Source of the DNA: Bacteroidales bacterium UBA5235
GTDB lineage: Bacteria; Bacteroidota; Bacteroidia; Bacteroidales; VadinHA17
Assembly (NCBI GenBank): GCA_002409145.1
Contig: DHUL01000044.1
Coordinates: forward strand, 27,155-91,154
Length of the DNA stretch: 64,000 nucleotides
Reading direction: 5' to 3'
Shown here piece after piece: positions 1 through 9,070 of this stretch. Both the position numbers and the translations under genes were made by a program. The notes under the pieces were generated by a model that made no database searches, was not told where the DNA came from, and saw only the letters and a program-made list of their open reading frames with translations. Position 1 is the first letter of the stretch, and each line of letters starts with the position of its first letter.

Positions 1-2
1 CG

Positions 3-26
3 GTCATGCGGTCATGCGGTCATGAG
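3..26. repeat. 8-bp tandem repeat, left array (cut by edge)
   Basis: Three adjoining 8-bp units are seen: GTCATGCG twice and then GTCATGAG. The array probably continues past the left edge. The unit is one base from the GTCTTGCG unit of the larger array at 1429-1516, on the other side of the MFS gene. The period is not a multiple of three and the array lies outside the coding region. Confidence 0.75.
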
Positions 27-52
27 GTTCCACGTTAAATACCCTGATTTCA

Positions 53-1291
53 CTACTGCCTATTGCCTATTGCCTCTTGCCTTATCTCTGCTTTCACCAT
101 CTGCCTGATTGGCGGAATCAGAAATGCTGAGATCCCCATCAGGGCAATTCCTGTCCCTGCGATGATGAATGCGTTACCAATACCAATAGCATCAGCGATG
201 AATCCTGTTGCCAGCAATCCGATCATTGAAGGCAGCAGGGTTATGCTGGAGTAGAGAGAAAATACCCTTCCCAGCGCCGCAGGTTCAACCATTGTCTGCA
301 CTATCACCGTGAATGACCCTGAATACAATGTCATGGAGATTCCTCCGATAGCTGTTACTCCGGCAAACCATGCAAATCCGGATGGGGGCAGAATCCCCGA
401 AAACACAAAGGTAAGGCCGAGTATCAGGTAGGTCAGGTTGATCAGCACCACCTTAAAGTTATTGAGACGTTTATGCCCGATAATGGCACCACCGATAAGC
501 ATACCGACACCCCAGGCTATCTCAACGATACTCATCATGTATGTTGTACCCTGGAAGTGTTCGAGCGTCATCAGCGGGAAGAGGGCCGACACCGGCATGA
601 TGAAGACCATCGCGGTAATAGCCAGTATGAAGAGCCACAGTAATCCCGGCTTACTGTATATTTCCTTCAGTCCTTCGAGCAGTTCCCTCCAGAGATGAGG
701 CTTGACCTCCTCCTTCCTTTCAGGATCAGGTATGTGTACCATCAAAAGGGTGGCCACGGCAATAATGGCTCCAGCTACATCAATCAGCAGTATCCACTGC
801 AGCTTGAACAGGCTGATAAGCAGGGCAGCGAGTGCAGGGCTTGCGATAGTGCTTACCGAGTGGATCATGTTGTTTATGCCGGCGATCTTCATCAGCCTGT
901 CCTGCGGTGCCAGCAGTGGTACAGAGGCCTGCATTGCCGGTACATGAAAAGCCATCCCGGCAGAACGAATCATAAGCAACAGATATACGTAGAAGACCTT
1001 CGGCTCGGTGATCCAGAAGAGCGATGCCAGTACCAGAGTGCTGAATGCTATGAACAAATCGGCGAAGATCATTGTCCTCTTACGGTTCCACCTGTCGACA
1101 AACACCCCTGTGAACAGCCCGAGAACCATCTGTGGCAGGAGGGCAGCAATGGTGGCATAGGCCAGTACCTCGGCAGAGCGGGTCTCAACGCTGAGCCAGA
1201 ATATAACGGCATAAGAAACCACAAAGCTGGTCAGGGTAGATACCAACTGTCCGCTAAAAATTATGGCGAATACTCTTTTCCAGTCAGACAT
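53..1291 (-). CDS. MFS transporter (probable drug or siderophore exporter)
   Basis: This is a 412-residue major facilitator with about twelve hydrophobic helices. The motif A loop between helices 2 and 3 is seen near residue 62 as GVFVDRWNRKR. The layout and length fit the EntS/MFS_3 type of 12-helix exporters, which drive efflux with the proton gradient across the inner membrane; the substrate cannot be told. A second conserved stretch lies after the central loop near residue 195, where a charged segment (PDPERKEEVKPHLWREL) marks the cytoplasmic linker. The last nine residues come from a heptamer repeat, so the tail is probably not functional. No operon partner is seen. Arrays of an 8-bp repeat lie on both sides. 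Confidence 0.88.
   Translation of the reverse strand: MSDWKRVFAIIFSGQLVSTLTSFVVSYAVIFWLSVETRSAEVLAYATIAALLPQMVLGLFTGVFVDRWNRKRTMIFADLFIAFSTLVLASLFWITEPKVFYVYLLLMIRSAGMAFHVPAMQASVPLLAPQDRLMKIAGINNMIHSVSTIASPALAALLISLFKLQWILLIDVAGAIIAVATLLMVHIPDPERKEEVKPHLWRELLEGLKEIYSKPGLLWLFILAITAMVFIMPVSALFPLMTLEHFQGTTYMMSIVEIAWGVGMLIGGAIIGHKRLNNFKVVLINLTYLILGLTFVFSGILPPSGFAWFAGVTAIGGISMTLYSGSFTVIVQTMVEPAALGRVFSLYSSITLLPSMIGLLATGFIADAIGIGNAFIIAGTGIALMGISAFLIPPIRQMVKAEIRQEAIGNRQ
57..84. repeat. 7-bp tandem repeat in 3' end of MFS gene
   Basis: Four heptamers are read on the plus strand: TGCCTAT, TGCCTAT, TGCCTCT and TGCCTTA. They encode, on the minus strand, the last nine or so residues of the MFS transporter just before its stop at 53-55. 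Because the period is seven, gain or loss of one unit would change the frame and the C-terminal tail. Confidence 0.7.
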
Positions 1292-1428
1292 ATTGATTCC
1301 CCGGGAAAGTTAGTGACGAATAAAACAATGATCCGGGATACAAAGTTGATCAATATTTCTGATTTGGGAAATCCCGTATCCTGATTTGTTGCAATTTATA
1401 TTTCTTAGTCATGAAATCAACCGTGACT
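1292..1428. other. Intergenic stretch between MFS and the 8-bp array
   Basis: It must hold the promoter of the minus-strand MFS gene. A weak TAnnTTTC-like sequence near the MFS start is the only candidate and lacks a well placed upstream element. No gene or hairpin is seen. Confidence 0.4.
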
Positions 1429-1516
1429 GTCTTGCGGTCTTGCGGTCTTGCGGTCCTTCGGTCTTGCGGTCTTGCGGTCTTGCTGTCCGGCAGTCCTGCA
1501 GTTTTGCTGTCATGCA
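1429..1516. repeat. 8-bp tandem repeat array, eleven units
   Basis: Eleven consecutive 8-bp units stand in perfect phase. Five are GTCTTGCG; the rest are variants: GTCCTTCG, GTCTTGCT, GTCCGGCA, GTCCTGCA, GTTTTGCT and GTCATGCA. Variation grows towards the right end, as in an array that expands at its left and decays at its right. The unit matches that at 3-26. The array has no spacers and is not CRISPR-like. It ends about 90 bp before the next start codon. Confidence 0.85.
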
Positions 1517-1609
1517 ATGACAATCATTTTTTCAGCTTTCAAATTTTGCTTGCTCCATTACCCGCTTGTTCGTATCTTAGATGAGCTGCATTTCTTAAAA
1601 ATACCGATC

Positions 1610-2932
1610 ATGAAAGAAGAGTTCCTCCACTGGTTGTGGAAAAACCTGTTCTTTGAGGGCGGAAGCCTGTGTGACAGGGACGCCGGACCCATTGAGGTGA
1701 TAGCCCCCGGCGAGTACAACCGTGATTCCGGGCCTGATTTTTTCAACACCAGGCTGGTAATCGGAGGCACCGAGTGGGCCGGGAACACTGAGATTCATGT
1801 CAATGCCTCTGACTGGTACCGTCATGGTCATCACACTGATCACGCTTATGACAATGTCATCCTGCACCTTGTATATAATGAGGATGCAGATGTATATTCT
1901 GCGTCAGGGCGGAGACTGATAACCGCTCGTCCCGTTTTCGATACAGTTTTGTGGGATAACTACCTGGACTTTATAAATAATACTTCACCTCTGCCCTGCA
2001 GTGGTCTCATAGGAATGACGGACGGTTTCAGGATCAAGCACTGGCTGTGGTCGGTAGCCGTTGAACGGCTTGAGAGGAAAAGCAATGAAATCAGGGACAT
2101 GCTTTCACAGACCGGCAATGACTGGGAGGAGACTCTTTACCGGCTTGTCTCGCGCCATTTCGGCTTCAGGGTGAACACTGATCCTTTTGAGATGCTTGCC
2201 AAACGGCTTCCTCTTAAGATTATAAGAAAGCACTCTGACAACCTCCTGCAGGTTGAGGCCCTTCTCTTCGGGACTGCGGGCTTGCTTGACGAGGCTCTCT
2301 TCAGGGAAGCCGTGAGCGACAATTATTATCTCCTGTTGTCTAGGGAGTATCGTGTGCTCCGCACCAAGTACTCACTTCAACCCGTTGATGGATGGCTCTG
2401 GAAGTTTCACAGATTGCGGCCCGCCAATTTTCCGACTGTCAGGCTCTCACAGCTGGCGGCACTGCTCGCCCACAGTGACGGGCTTTTCTCGAGGGTGCTG
2501 GGCTTCAGTGACCGGGAGAGCCTCAGGTACCTGCTGAGCGTCAGTGCCTCGCCCTACTGGAACAGCCACTACCAGTTCGGACGTGAGGCACCTTCAGTGG
2601 CGGGCCGTGCCGGAAAACAGTCTGCAGATCTGCTCATCATAAACGCCATAGTACCCATGCTCTTTGTCTACGGCAGGGTCAGACAACAGCAGGAATGGTG
2701 TGACAGGGCAGTGGAGATCCTTGACTCACTGCCTCCCGAGGAGAACAGTGTGGTTACCGACTTCGCACAGGCTGGACTGAAGCCGGAGTCGGCTTTCGCC
2801 TCACAGGCACTGCTTGAACTCAGGAACCTGAGATGCAGGTACCACCGGTGCCTCGACTGTTCAATAGGGTCATCACTCATCTCCATGGGCCATAAGATCA
2901 GGCGGTCAGACTCACTTTTCCTTGAACCGTGA
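1610..2932 (+). CDS. DUF2851 family protein
   Basis: The protein has 440 residues and belongs to the DUF2851 family, common in Bacteroidota and of unproven function. The conserved N-terminal block is seen near residues 30-85: an IAPGEYNRDSGPDF segment, then TEIHVNASDWYRHGHH and a VILHLVY strand. This acidic and histidine-rich arrangement recalls metal-dependent nucleases, but that is only inference. The C-terminus carries a cysteine cluster (LRCRYHRCLDC). The frame stays open upstream to 1448, through the 8-bp repeat, but family similarity begins at ATG 1610, which is the chosen start. The gene stands alone upstream of rpsO. Confidence 0.82.
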   Translation: MKEEFLHWLWKNLFFEGGSLCDRDAGPIEVIAPGEYNRDSGPDFFNTRLVIGGTEWAGNTEIHVNASDWYRHGHHTDHAYDNVILHLVYNEDADVYSASGRRLITARPVFDTVLWDNYLDFINNTSPLPCSGLIGMTDGFRIKHWLWSVAVERLERKSNEIRDMLSQTGNDWEETLYRLVSRHFGFRVNTDPFEMLAKRLPLKIIRKHSDNLLQVEALLFGTAGLLDEALFREAVSDNYYLLLSREYRVLRTKYSLQPVDGWLWKFHRLRPANFPTVRLSQLAALLAHSDGLFSRVLGFSDRESLRYLLSVSASPYWNSHYQFGREAPSVAGRAGKQSADLLIINAIVPMLFVYGRVRQQQEWCDRAVEILDSLPPEENSVVTDFAQAGLKPESAFASQALLELRNLRCRYHRCLDCSIGSSLISMGHKIRRSDSLFLEP

Positions 2933-3103
2933 CATTTCACCACCATTCAGCGTACCCTGGTTTTCAACATTGAAAAAAATTTTTCAGCGCGCGCAACTCC
3001 CGGCATCATAATTACGTCTTTTCTATAGAAGCCTCTGAGTGCTGCACTCCCCCGCACACCGGTGAGGCTGTCCGGCGTTAAATGCAAAAAATTATTCAAA
3101 TTG

Positions 3104-3136
3104 TTTGAATTATTACAAAATAGAGTTGTATCTTTG
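3104..3136 (+). promoter_or_regulatory. Bacteroidota-type promoter of rpsO
   Basis: A TTTG at 3104-3107 and TATCTTTG at 3129-3136 are separated by 21 bp, which fits the -33/-7 consensus TTTG and TAnnTTTG. Transcription would start near 3143, leaving a leader of about 40 bases before the rpsO ATG at 3182. Confidence 0.8.
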
Positions 3137-3181
3137 CGTTCCAAAATTGGAGAAATTATTAACAATCTATTGGATAAGGAT

Positions 3182-3451
3182 ATGTATTTGACTACGGAGA
3201 AGAAACAGGAATTTTTCAAGACATTCGGATCATCAGAGTTGGACACAGGCAGTGCTGAGGGTCAGATTGCTCTTTTCTCCTACAGGATTTCGCACCTCAC
3301 CGAGCATCTGAAGAAGAACAAGAAGGATTTCAGCACGCAGAGGGCGCTAACCACTCTGGTCGGAAAAAGAAGACATTTGCTGGATTACCTAAAGGTCAAG
3401 GATATCAGCAGGTATCGTGAGATCATCAAAGCACTGAACCTGAGAAAGTAA
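3182..3451 (+). CDS. rpsO: 30S ribosomal protein S15
   Basis: An 89-residue protein of the exact usual S15 length. It binds 16S rRNA early in assembly of the small-subunit platform. The family signature is plain: TGSAEGQIALFSYRI near residue 22, LTEHLKKNKKD near 38, and the RRHLLDYL segment near 62. The frame is open upstream to 3062, but the promoter at 3104-3136 and family length support ATG 3182. A strong hairpin terminator follows, then pnp; the rpsO-pnp order is conserved in many bacteria. Confidence 0.97.
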   Translation: MYLTTEKKQEFFKTFGSSELDTGSAEGQIALFSYRISHLTEHLKKNKKDFSTQRALTTLVGKRRHLLDYLKVKDISRYREIIKALNLRK

Positions 3452-3483
3452 GAAAAAAAGGCAATTTCAGATTGCCTTTTTTA
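3452..3483 (+). terminator. Rho-independent terminator after rpsO
   Basis: An A-rich stem with AGGCAAT pairs with ATTGCCT across a short TTCAG loop and is followed by a run of T. It sits directly after the rpsO stop and may partly separate rpsO from pnp. Confidence 0.85.
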
Positions 3484-3541
3484 ATTCCCGGAGAGGTCTG
3501 AGCCTTAATTATCATTTATCCCGTAATAATCAGTAATTCAG

Positions 3542-5779
3542 ATGTATAAGTTAATTGAAAAAAGTATTGATCTTGGCGATGGCCGGTCAATAATAATTGA
3601 AACGGGCAAGCTGGCCAAGCAGGCTGACGGCGCTGTGGTTGTAAGGATGGGTAAGACCATGCTTCTGGCAACCGTCGTTGCTGCGAAGGATGCAAAGGAA
3701 GACACCGATTTTATGCCGCTGTCCGTTGAGTACAAGGAAAAGTATGCGGCATCGGGCCGCTTTCCCGGAGGCTTCCTCAAGAGAGAGGCAAGACCCGGTG
3801 ACAATGAGATTCTGATCTCACGACTGGTTGACAGGGCACTGCGTCCGCTGTTCCCTGACGACTATCATGCGGAAGTGTTCGTAACCATCAACCTCATCTC
3901 GGCCGAGAAGGATATCATGCCGGATGCACTTGCCGGACTTGCAGCTTCAGCGGCGCTGGCAGTATCTGACATACCTTTCCATGGTCCGATATCAGAGGTA
4001 AGGGTGTCAAGGGTTAACGGTGAGTTCATCGTCAATCCCACTTTTGACCAGGTGGAGACTGCTGATCTTGACATAATAGTCGGAGCAACATATGAAAATA
4101 TCATGATGGTTGAGGGCGAAATGAAAGAGGTGTCAGAGGATGTCATGCTCGAGGCGCTTCGTATCGCCCATGAGGCAATCAAACCTCAGTGCATTGCACA
4201 GAAGGAACTCTCTGAAATGGTTGGTAAAACGGTGAAGAGGGAGTACTGTCATGAGAGGAATGATGAGGAACTCCGCAAGAAGATATGGGCTGAGACCTAT
4301 GACAAGTGTTATGCGCTGGCTGCCAGCGGATCTGATAAGAAGACCCGCACTGACGGCTTTGATGCCATAAAGGCTGAATTCCTTGCTCAGTTTCCTGAAG
4401 AGGCACCGGCTGATGAGATGCTGGTGAACAGGTACTTCCATGATGTTGAGAAGGAAGCTGCCCGCCGCCTTGTGCTTGATGAGCACAAACGTCTTGACGG
4501 CCGCAAGCTTGATGAGATCCGTCCCATCTGGTGCGAGATTGACCCGCTGCCTGCAGCCCATGGCTCAGCCATCTTCACCCGTGGCGAGACACAGTCACTC
4601 ACTACTGTCACCCTCGGTACCAAACTCGATGAGAAGATGATTGATGAGGTACTCAAGCAGGGTTCTGAAAAATTCACCCTTCACTATAACTTCCCGCCCT
4701 TCGCCACCGGCGAAGCCAAAGCGGCACGCGGAACGAGCCGTAGGGAAATAGGTCATGGAAACCTGGCACACAGGGCTTTAAAGAACATGATGCCACCCGA
4801 GGAGACCAACCCGTATGCAATACGCGTGGTATCAGATATCCTTGAGTCTAACGGCTCATCATCGATGGCAACTGTTTGTGCCGGAACTCTGGCACTGATG
4901 GATGCAGGTATAAAGATCGCCAAGCCTGTCTCAGGCATTGCCATGGGACTGATTACCGACAAGGATGGTAAAAAGTTTGCAGTACTTTCTGATATCCTTG
5001 GCGACGAAGATCATCTTGGTGACATGGACTTCAAGGTAACGGGCACACGTGACGGCATCACCGCCACTCAGATGGACATCAAGGTTGACGGCCTCTCTTT
5101 CGAGGTTCTTAAGCAGGCGCTTGAACAGGCGCACCGTGGCAGAATGCACATCCTTGACATAATGGAACAGACCATTGCCGAGCCCAGGCCCGAGCTTAAG
5201 CCTCATGCACCGAGAATCGAGAAGATTTACATACCCAAGGAGATGATCGGTGCTGTGATAGGCCCCGGCGGAAAGATAATCCAGGATATACAGGCCACCA
5301 CAGGAGCAACGATAGTTATCGAGGAGATCAACGGCCAGGGAATGGTCGATGTCTTCGGCGAGAACTACGAAGTCATCAGGGCGGCCCTCGACCGTATCAA
5401 TGCAATATGTGCCGTGCCGGAAGTAGGAAAGGTGTATACCGGCAAGGTGAAAACTATCACCCAGTTCGGTGCTTTTGTTGAGATCCTCCCAAATAAGGAC
5501 GGTCTCCTGCACATCTCAGAGATGGACTGGAAGAAGGTCGGCACTGTTGAGGAGCTCTTCAAGGAGGGTGACATTGTTGAGGTGCAGCTCATTGAGGTTG
5601 ACCAGAAGACCGGCAAACTCAGGCTCTCACGCAAACCCCTCATCCCGAAGCCGGAAGGCTGGGTTGAGCCGCCCAGGCGTGAGCATACCGAAAGAAAGGA
5701 ACATCAGGGATCACGTGACGGGAACCGCGGGAACCGTGAGCATCGCTCGCATGACCGCCGTCGCGACAACAACCGGTAA
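3542..5779 (+). CDS. pnp: Polyribonucleotide nucleotidyltransferase (PNPase)
   Basis: A 745-residue PNPase, the 3'-5' phosphorolytic exoribonuclease of mRNA decay, normally a cytoplasmic trimer. Domains in order: RNase PH domain 1 (about 10-140), the helical PNPase domain (about 150-240), RNase PH domain 2 (about 325-460) with the FFxxRR-like [13 protein letters not shown] block, a KH domain near 555-615 with the [10 protein letters not shown] loop, and an S1 domain near 620-690 ([15 protein letters not shown]). The last 50 residues form a hydrophilic, Arg/His/Gly-rich tail ([14 protein letters not shown]) that could bind RNA or partner proteins. The gene follows rpsO and ends at its own terminator. 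Confidence 0.97.
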   Translation: MYKLIEKSIDLGDGRSIIIETGKLAKQADGAVVVRMGKTMLLATVVAAKDAKEDTDFMPLSVEYKEKYAASGRFPGGFLKREARPGDNEILISRLVDRALRPLFPDDYHAEVFVTINLISAEKDIMPDALAGLAASAALAVSDIPFHGPISEVRVSRVNGEFIVNPTFDQVETADLDIIVGATYENIMMVEGEMKEVSEDVMLEALRIAHEAIKPQCIAQKELSEMVGKTVKREYCHERNDEELRKKIWAETYDKCYALAASGSDKKTRTDGFDAIKAEFLAQFPEEAPADEMLVNRYFHDVEKEAARRLVLDEHKRLDGRKLDEIRPIWCEIDPLPAAHGSAIFTRGETQSLTTVTLGTKLDEKMIDEVLKQGSEKFTLHYNFPPFATGEAKAARGTSRREIGHGNLAHRALKNMMPPEETNPYAIRVVSDILESNGSSSMATVCAGTLALMDAGIKIAKPVSGIAMGLITDKDGKKFAVLSDILGDEDHLGDMDFKVTGTRDGITATQMDIKVDGLSFEVLKQALEQAHRGRMHILDIMEQTIAEPRPELKPHAPRIEKIYIPKEMIGAVIGPGGKIIQDIQATTGATIVIEEINGQGMVDVFGENYEVIRAALDRINAICAVPEVGKVYTGKVKTITQFGAFVEILPNKDGLLHISEMDWKKVGTVEELFKEGDIVEVQLIEVDQKTGKLRLSRKPLIPKPEGWVEPPRREHTERKEHQGSRDGNRGNREHRSHDRRRDNNR

Positions 5780-5814
5780 ACAATATCGGGTTAATCATCC
5801 AGGATCGTTATTCA

Positions 5815-5847
5815 GGAGGGGCGCGGAATCGCGCCTCTTCGTTTTAT
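5815..5847 (+). terminator. Rho-independent terminator after pnp
   Basis: A GC-rich stem, GGCGCG with CGCGCC around a GAAT loop and extended by weaker pairs to 5815 and 5840, is followed by GTTTTATTT. It closes the rpsO-pnp unit. Confidence 0.8.
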
Positions 5848-5877
5848 TTGCATTGTGAAGGCTAAATGCTAATTTTG
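5847..5877 (+). promoter_or_regulatory. Promoter of the deoxynucleoside kinase gene
   Basis: TTTG at 5847-5850 and TAATTTTG at 5870-5877 are spaced by 19 bp, matching the Bacteroidota -33/-7 pattern. The -33 element lies in the T-tract of the pnp terminator. The start codon is at 5904. Confidence 0.75.
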
Positions 5878-5903
5878 GTATCCGGTGCAAAGCGGTAAAA
5901 AGG

Positions 5904-6548
5904 ATGGAGAACATTAAATACAACTACATTGTTATTGAAGGGAATATTGGTGCGGGCAAGACTACACTGGCATCAATGATTGCAAGGGACTGCAATGCAA
6001 AACTGATCCTCGAACGGTTTGCCGACAATCCATTCCTCCCTAAATTCTACAATGACCCCTCACGTTACTCCTTCCCCCTGGAACTCTCTTTCCTGGCCGA
6101 CCGTTACAGGCAGCTCAAGGAGGAGCTGGTGGAACCGGACCTTTTCAAGAGCTTCACTGTAGCCGATTACTACTTCATGAAGTCGCTCGTCTTCTCCTCC
6201 AAAACCCTGGAAAAGGAAGAGTTCAATCTCTATCGCCAGATATTTTATATTATCTATAGCTCTCTTCCCAAGCCTGACCTCTATGTTTACCTTCACGTAC
6301 CCCCGGAAAGGCTTCTAAAAAACATAGCCATGAGGGGCAGGGAGTACGAACAGTCAATAACTGCTGATTATCTCTCAGGAATACAGGAAAGCTATTTCAA
6401 TTTCTTCAGACAGAATCCGGAAAACCGTTACCTGGTACTCGATGTATCAAATATCGACTTTGTTGCAAGCCACGATGACTACCTGAAAGTGAAGGAAACG
6501 ATCTTCACCTTGCCTGTCACTCAGGGAATCAACCTCCGGAATTTCTGA
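5904..6548 (+). CDS. Deoxynucleoside kinase
   Basis: A 214-residue deoxynucleoside kinase of the dAK/dGK/TK2-like family, which phosphorylates deoxynucleosides with ATP for nucleotide salvage. The P-loop is EGNIGAGKTT at residues 11-20. The DRYRQLKE block near 67 holds the ERS/DR-type residues of the active site, and the lid region is seen as RGREYEQSI near 146-154. Length is typical. It stands alone, with its own promoter between the pnp terminator and the next gene. Which deoxynucleoside is preferred cannot be read; purine-type kinases (dAK/dGK) are the common form in this phylum. Confidence 0.88.
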   Translation: MENIKYNYIVIEGNIGAGKTTLASMIARDCNAKLILERFADNPFLPKFYNDPSRYSFPLELSFLADRYRQLKEELVEPDLFKSFTVADYYFMKSLVFSSKTLEKEEFNLYRQIFYIIYSSLPKPDLYVYLHVPPERLLKNIAMRGREYEQSITADYLSGIQESYFNFFRQNPENRYLVLDVSNIDFVASHDDYLKVKETIFTLPVTQGINLRNF

Positions 6549-6590
6549 ATTTTTCATACAGGGATTGCAGTTATTGACTAAAAATTATCT

Positions 6591-6598
6591 TAAATTTG
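6591..6598 (+). promoter_or_regulatory. -7 element ahead of the TPR lipoprotein gene
   Basis: TAAATTTG matches TAnnTTTG about 73 bases before the start codon. No properly spaced TTTG is seen upstream. Confidence 0.55.
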
Positions 6599-6671
6599 CA
6601 GACAAGTCAGAAATATCGTATAATTGCTTTGATTAAACAGAAACTGATCGCAACTAATTAAAAAACAAATT

Positions 6672-8378
6672 ATGAAAAATTTCACCAGACTTTTTGTCAT
6701 TCTGCTTGCAGCTGTTCTTATGTCAGGTTGCAGCAGTCTTGACAAGATGAAGAAAAATGCCAATCTCGTCAAGTATGAAATCACTCCCAAAGTGCTTGAG
6801 ACCCATGCAGGCATTGTTGCCGCACAGGTAAAAGTCACCTATCCGGAGAAGTACTTTGACAAGAATACCACGCTGAAGATCACCCCTGTCCTTTCATACG
6901 AAGGCGGTGAGACGGCATTTGATGAACTGCTCTTCACACAGGGAGAGAAAGTTCTGGCCAATAACAAGTCGGTTGCATGGACTGGCGGAACCGTAAACTG
7001 GTCAGGTGATGTGAATTATATACCTGAGATGAAAGTGTCTGAGTTCCTTCTTCGCGTAGATGCTGAAAGAAAGGGCAAGACTCTCTCATTTGATCCCATC
7101 AAACTGGCTGACGGTGTAATTGCCACTTCAACTCTTGTAGAAGATCACGCAATGCCAATCTCGCTGAAAGACAACTACCAGCGCATTGTCCCGGAACAGA
7201 AGATTGCTGATATTCTCTACAACATCAACCAGTCAAATATCAGGCCTTCAGAACTCAAGTCCGCCGATATCCAGGCTCTCAAGGATTACATTGCACTTGT
7301 GGTGCAGAATGAAAGAATGGAAGTTAAAGGTGTGACTAACAGTTCATATGCTTCACCTGACGGGCCTCTGTCACTTAACGAGAAACTCTCGGAAGCCAGG
7401 GGTAAGGCTGCTGATAAGTATCTGCAGAAAGAATATGGTAAGATGCCCGAACTTGCTCAGCTGTTCTCCAAACAGACCACTGCTGAAGACTGGGAAGGTT
7501 TCAAGGCTCTCGTACAGGAGTCGTCAATCGCTGACAAAGAGCTCATCCTGAGGGTTCTCTCGATGTACCAGGATCCGGTCGTCCGTGAGAAGGAGATCAA
7601 GAATATGGCGACCGCATACGAAGCTCTCGCCGAGGAGATTCTTCCACTGCTGAGAAGGTCAAAACTGATCGTTGACGTAAACCTGGTTGGTCTCAACGAT
7701 GAGGAGATCCTCACAGCTATAAAGAGCGATCCGTCAGTCCTCAGCCACGAGCAGATGCTATACGCTGCCACCCTGACCAGTGATCCCAAGGAGATGCTGA
7801 AGTACTACCAGATAGCTGCCGAGAACGATCCCAAGTCCTACAGGGCATGGAACAACATCGGCTGGGCTTATCTTCAGATGGGCAATGCTGATGACGCTAT
7901 AGTTGCTCTCGAGAAAGCCAAGGCTCTCAAGAATGATGACAATGTGAAGAACAACCTCGGTTTTGCCGCTCTTCTCAAGGGTGACATCAAGGGTGCTGCC
8001 GAATACTTCAATTCAATGTCAGCAGCCACACCCGAGTCAAAATTCGGACTCGGAACAATTGCAATTCATGAAGGCAAGTATGACCAGGCAGTCAATATGC
8101 TCAGTGACACGCCTACAATGAACCTTGCACTGGCACAGCTCCTCAAGGGTGACCTCAACAAGGCCAAGACAACCATGGATGCAGTCAAACCGTGCAAATG
8201 CGGTGCTCCCTCATACCTGAAGGCAGTCATAGCAGCACGCCTTGACAACAAGGACGGTGTCATCAGCGGCCTCCGCGAAGCTATCGGCTACAACAGCGAC
8301 TGGAAGAACTACGCAATGACAGACCTCGAGTTTGCCAAATACTTCACTGACGATGCATTCATCGCAGTAACGAAGTAG
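6672..8378 (+). CDS. TPR-repeat lipoprotein
   Basis: A 568-residue exported lipoprotein. The signal peptide ends in the lipobox LMSGC, with Cys20 as the predicted lipidated residue. Residues 30-170 look like a beta-rich domain (repeated KVTYPEKYF and LSYEGGET type strands), and the middle is helical and charged. Residues 380-470 carry tetratricopeptide-like repeats (NNIGWAYLQMGNADDAIVALEKA and NNLGFAALLKGDIKGAAEYF are read in short form as NNIGWAYLQMG and NNLGFAALLKG). The protein is probably a periplasm-facing outer-membrane scaffold. The family is widespread in Bacteroidota, but its function is not known to me. It has its own promoter and terminator. Confidence 0.8.
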   Translation: MKNFTRLFVILLAAVLMSGCSSLDKMKKNANLVKYEITPKVLETHAGIVAAQVKVTYPEKYFDKNTTLKITPVLSYEGGETAFDELLFTQGEKVLANNKSVAWTGGTVNWSGDVNYIPEMKVSEFLLRVDAERKGKTLSFDPIKLADGVIATSTLVEDHAMPISLKDNYQRIVPEQKIADILYNINQSNIRPSELKSADIQALKDYIALVVQNERMEVKGVTNSSYASPDGPLSLNEKLSEARGKAADKYLQKEYGKMPELAQLFSKQTTAEDWEGFKALVQESSIADKELILRVLSMYQDPVVREKEIKNMATAYEALAEEILPLLRRSKLIVDVNLVGLNDEEILTAIKSDPSVLSHEQMLYAATLTSDPKEMLKYYQIAAENDPKSYRAWNNIGWAYLQMGNADDAIVALEKAKALKNDDNVKNNLGFAALLKGDIKGAAEYFNSMSAATPESKFGLGTIAIHEGKYDQAVNMLSDTPTMNLALAQLLKGDLNKAKTTMDAVKPCKCGAPSYLKAVIAARLDNKDGVISGLREAIGYNSDWKNYAMTDLEFAKYFTDDAFIAVTK

Positions 8379-8396
8379 CTTTAAAACTGATAATGA

Positions 8397-8432
8397 GAAA
8401 CCTCGTCCGCCGACTGGCGAACGGGGTTTTTT
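8397..8432 (+). terminator. Terminator after the TPR lipoprotein gene
   Basis: AACCTCGTCCGCC pairs with GGCGAACGGGGTT around a GACT loop with one mismatch, followed by six T. It lies between convergent genes, so it may serve both strands. Confidence 0.8.
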
Positions 8433-8438
8433 GATGTT

Positions 8439-8969
8439 TTACCTTTTGGTGTGTCCTGCCAGCTCCCACAAGACTATCCCCGCACTGACAGCCACATTGA
8501 ATGAGTGTTTGGTGCCATACTGGGGTATCTCAATGCAAGCGTCTGACAGATTCACCACCTCTTCACTCACACCTCTGATCTCATGACCGAATACCAGCGC
8601 ATACCTCCTGCCAGGCTCCGCTGTAAAACGGTCAGGTGAGACAGCCCCTTCAGCCTGCTCCACCGAGACAATGAGGTAACCCTTTTCCTTAAGCAGCCTG
8701 GCTGCCTCCACGGAACTCTCAAAGTACTTCCATTCAACTGATTCAGTGGCCCCAAGTGCAGTCTTGTGTATCTCCCTGTGCGGAGGGGTGGCGGTGATAC
8801 CACACAGCCATACCGCCTCCACAAGAAAAGCGTCTGCCGTCCTGAAGATTGATCCCACATTGTTGAGGCTTCGCACGTTGTCAAGGACCAGAAGAAAGGG
8901 CGACTTCTCCGAAGCCCTGAATTCCTTCACACTCTTCCGGTTCAGTTCATCGTTTGTAAGCTTCCTCAT
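8439..8969 (-). CDS. TrmH/SpoU family RNA 2'-O-methyltransferase
   Basis: A 176-residue SPOUT methyltransferase that would transfer a methyl group from SAM to a ribose 2'-OH in tRNA or rRNA. The three SpoU motifs are seen: motif 1 LDNVRSLNNVGSIFRTAD near residue 29, motif 2 LVFGHEIRGVSEE near 128, and motif 3 IPQYGTKHSFNVAVSAGI near 148. Motif 2 has His where Asn is usual in FGNE. There is no N-terminal RNA-binding extension, so it resembles the short TrmH/TrmL-like members; the exact target base is not clear. It stands alone on the minus strand. Confidence 0.88.
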   Translation of the reverse strand: MRKLTNDELNRKSVKEFRASEKSPFLLVLDNVRSLNNVGSIFRTADAFLVEAVWLCGITATPPHREIHKTALGATESVEWKYFESSVEAARLLKEKGYLIVSVEQAEGAVSPDRFTAEPGRRYALVFGHEIRGVSEEVVNLSDACIEIPQYGTKHSFNVAVSAGIVLWELAGHTKR

Positions 8970-9070
8970 GAATAAAAATTTTAGCTAAAATAATTATAAA
9001 AAAAGAGTAAATTACATACCTCTTTTACTCATGATGCCCCGATAACCTGTATTATTAACCTTGAAATATC

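Noticed and set aside
695..1384. Plus-strand frame of 229 codons opposite the MFS gene
   Set aside because: It lies almost entirely antisense to a clear transporter gene and shows no domain.
1429..1516. Tandem array as a CRISPR locus
   Set aside because: Units are only 8 bp with no spacers, and no cas genes are present.
1448..1609. Longer start of the DUF2851 protein through the repeat array
   Set aside because: The added residues only translate the 8-bp repeat; family similarity begins at ATG 1610.
4931..5512. Minus-strand frame of 193 codons opposite pnp
   Set aside because: Antisense of the KH/S1 region of a conserved gene, with no family signature.
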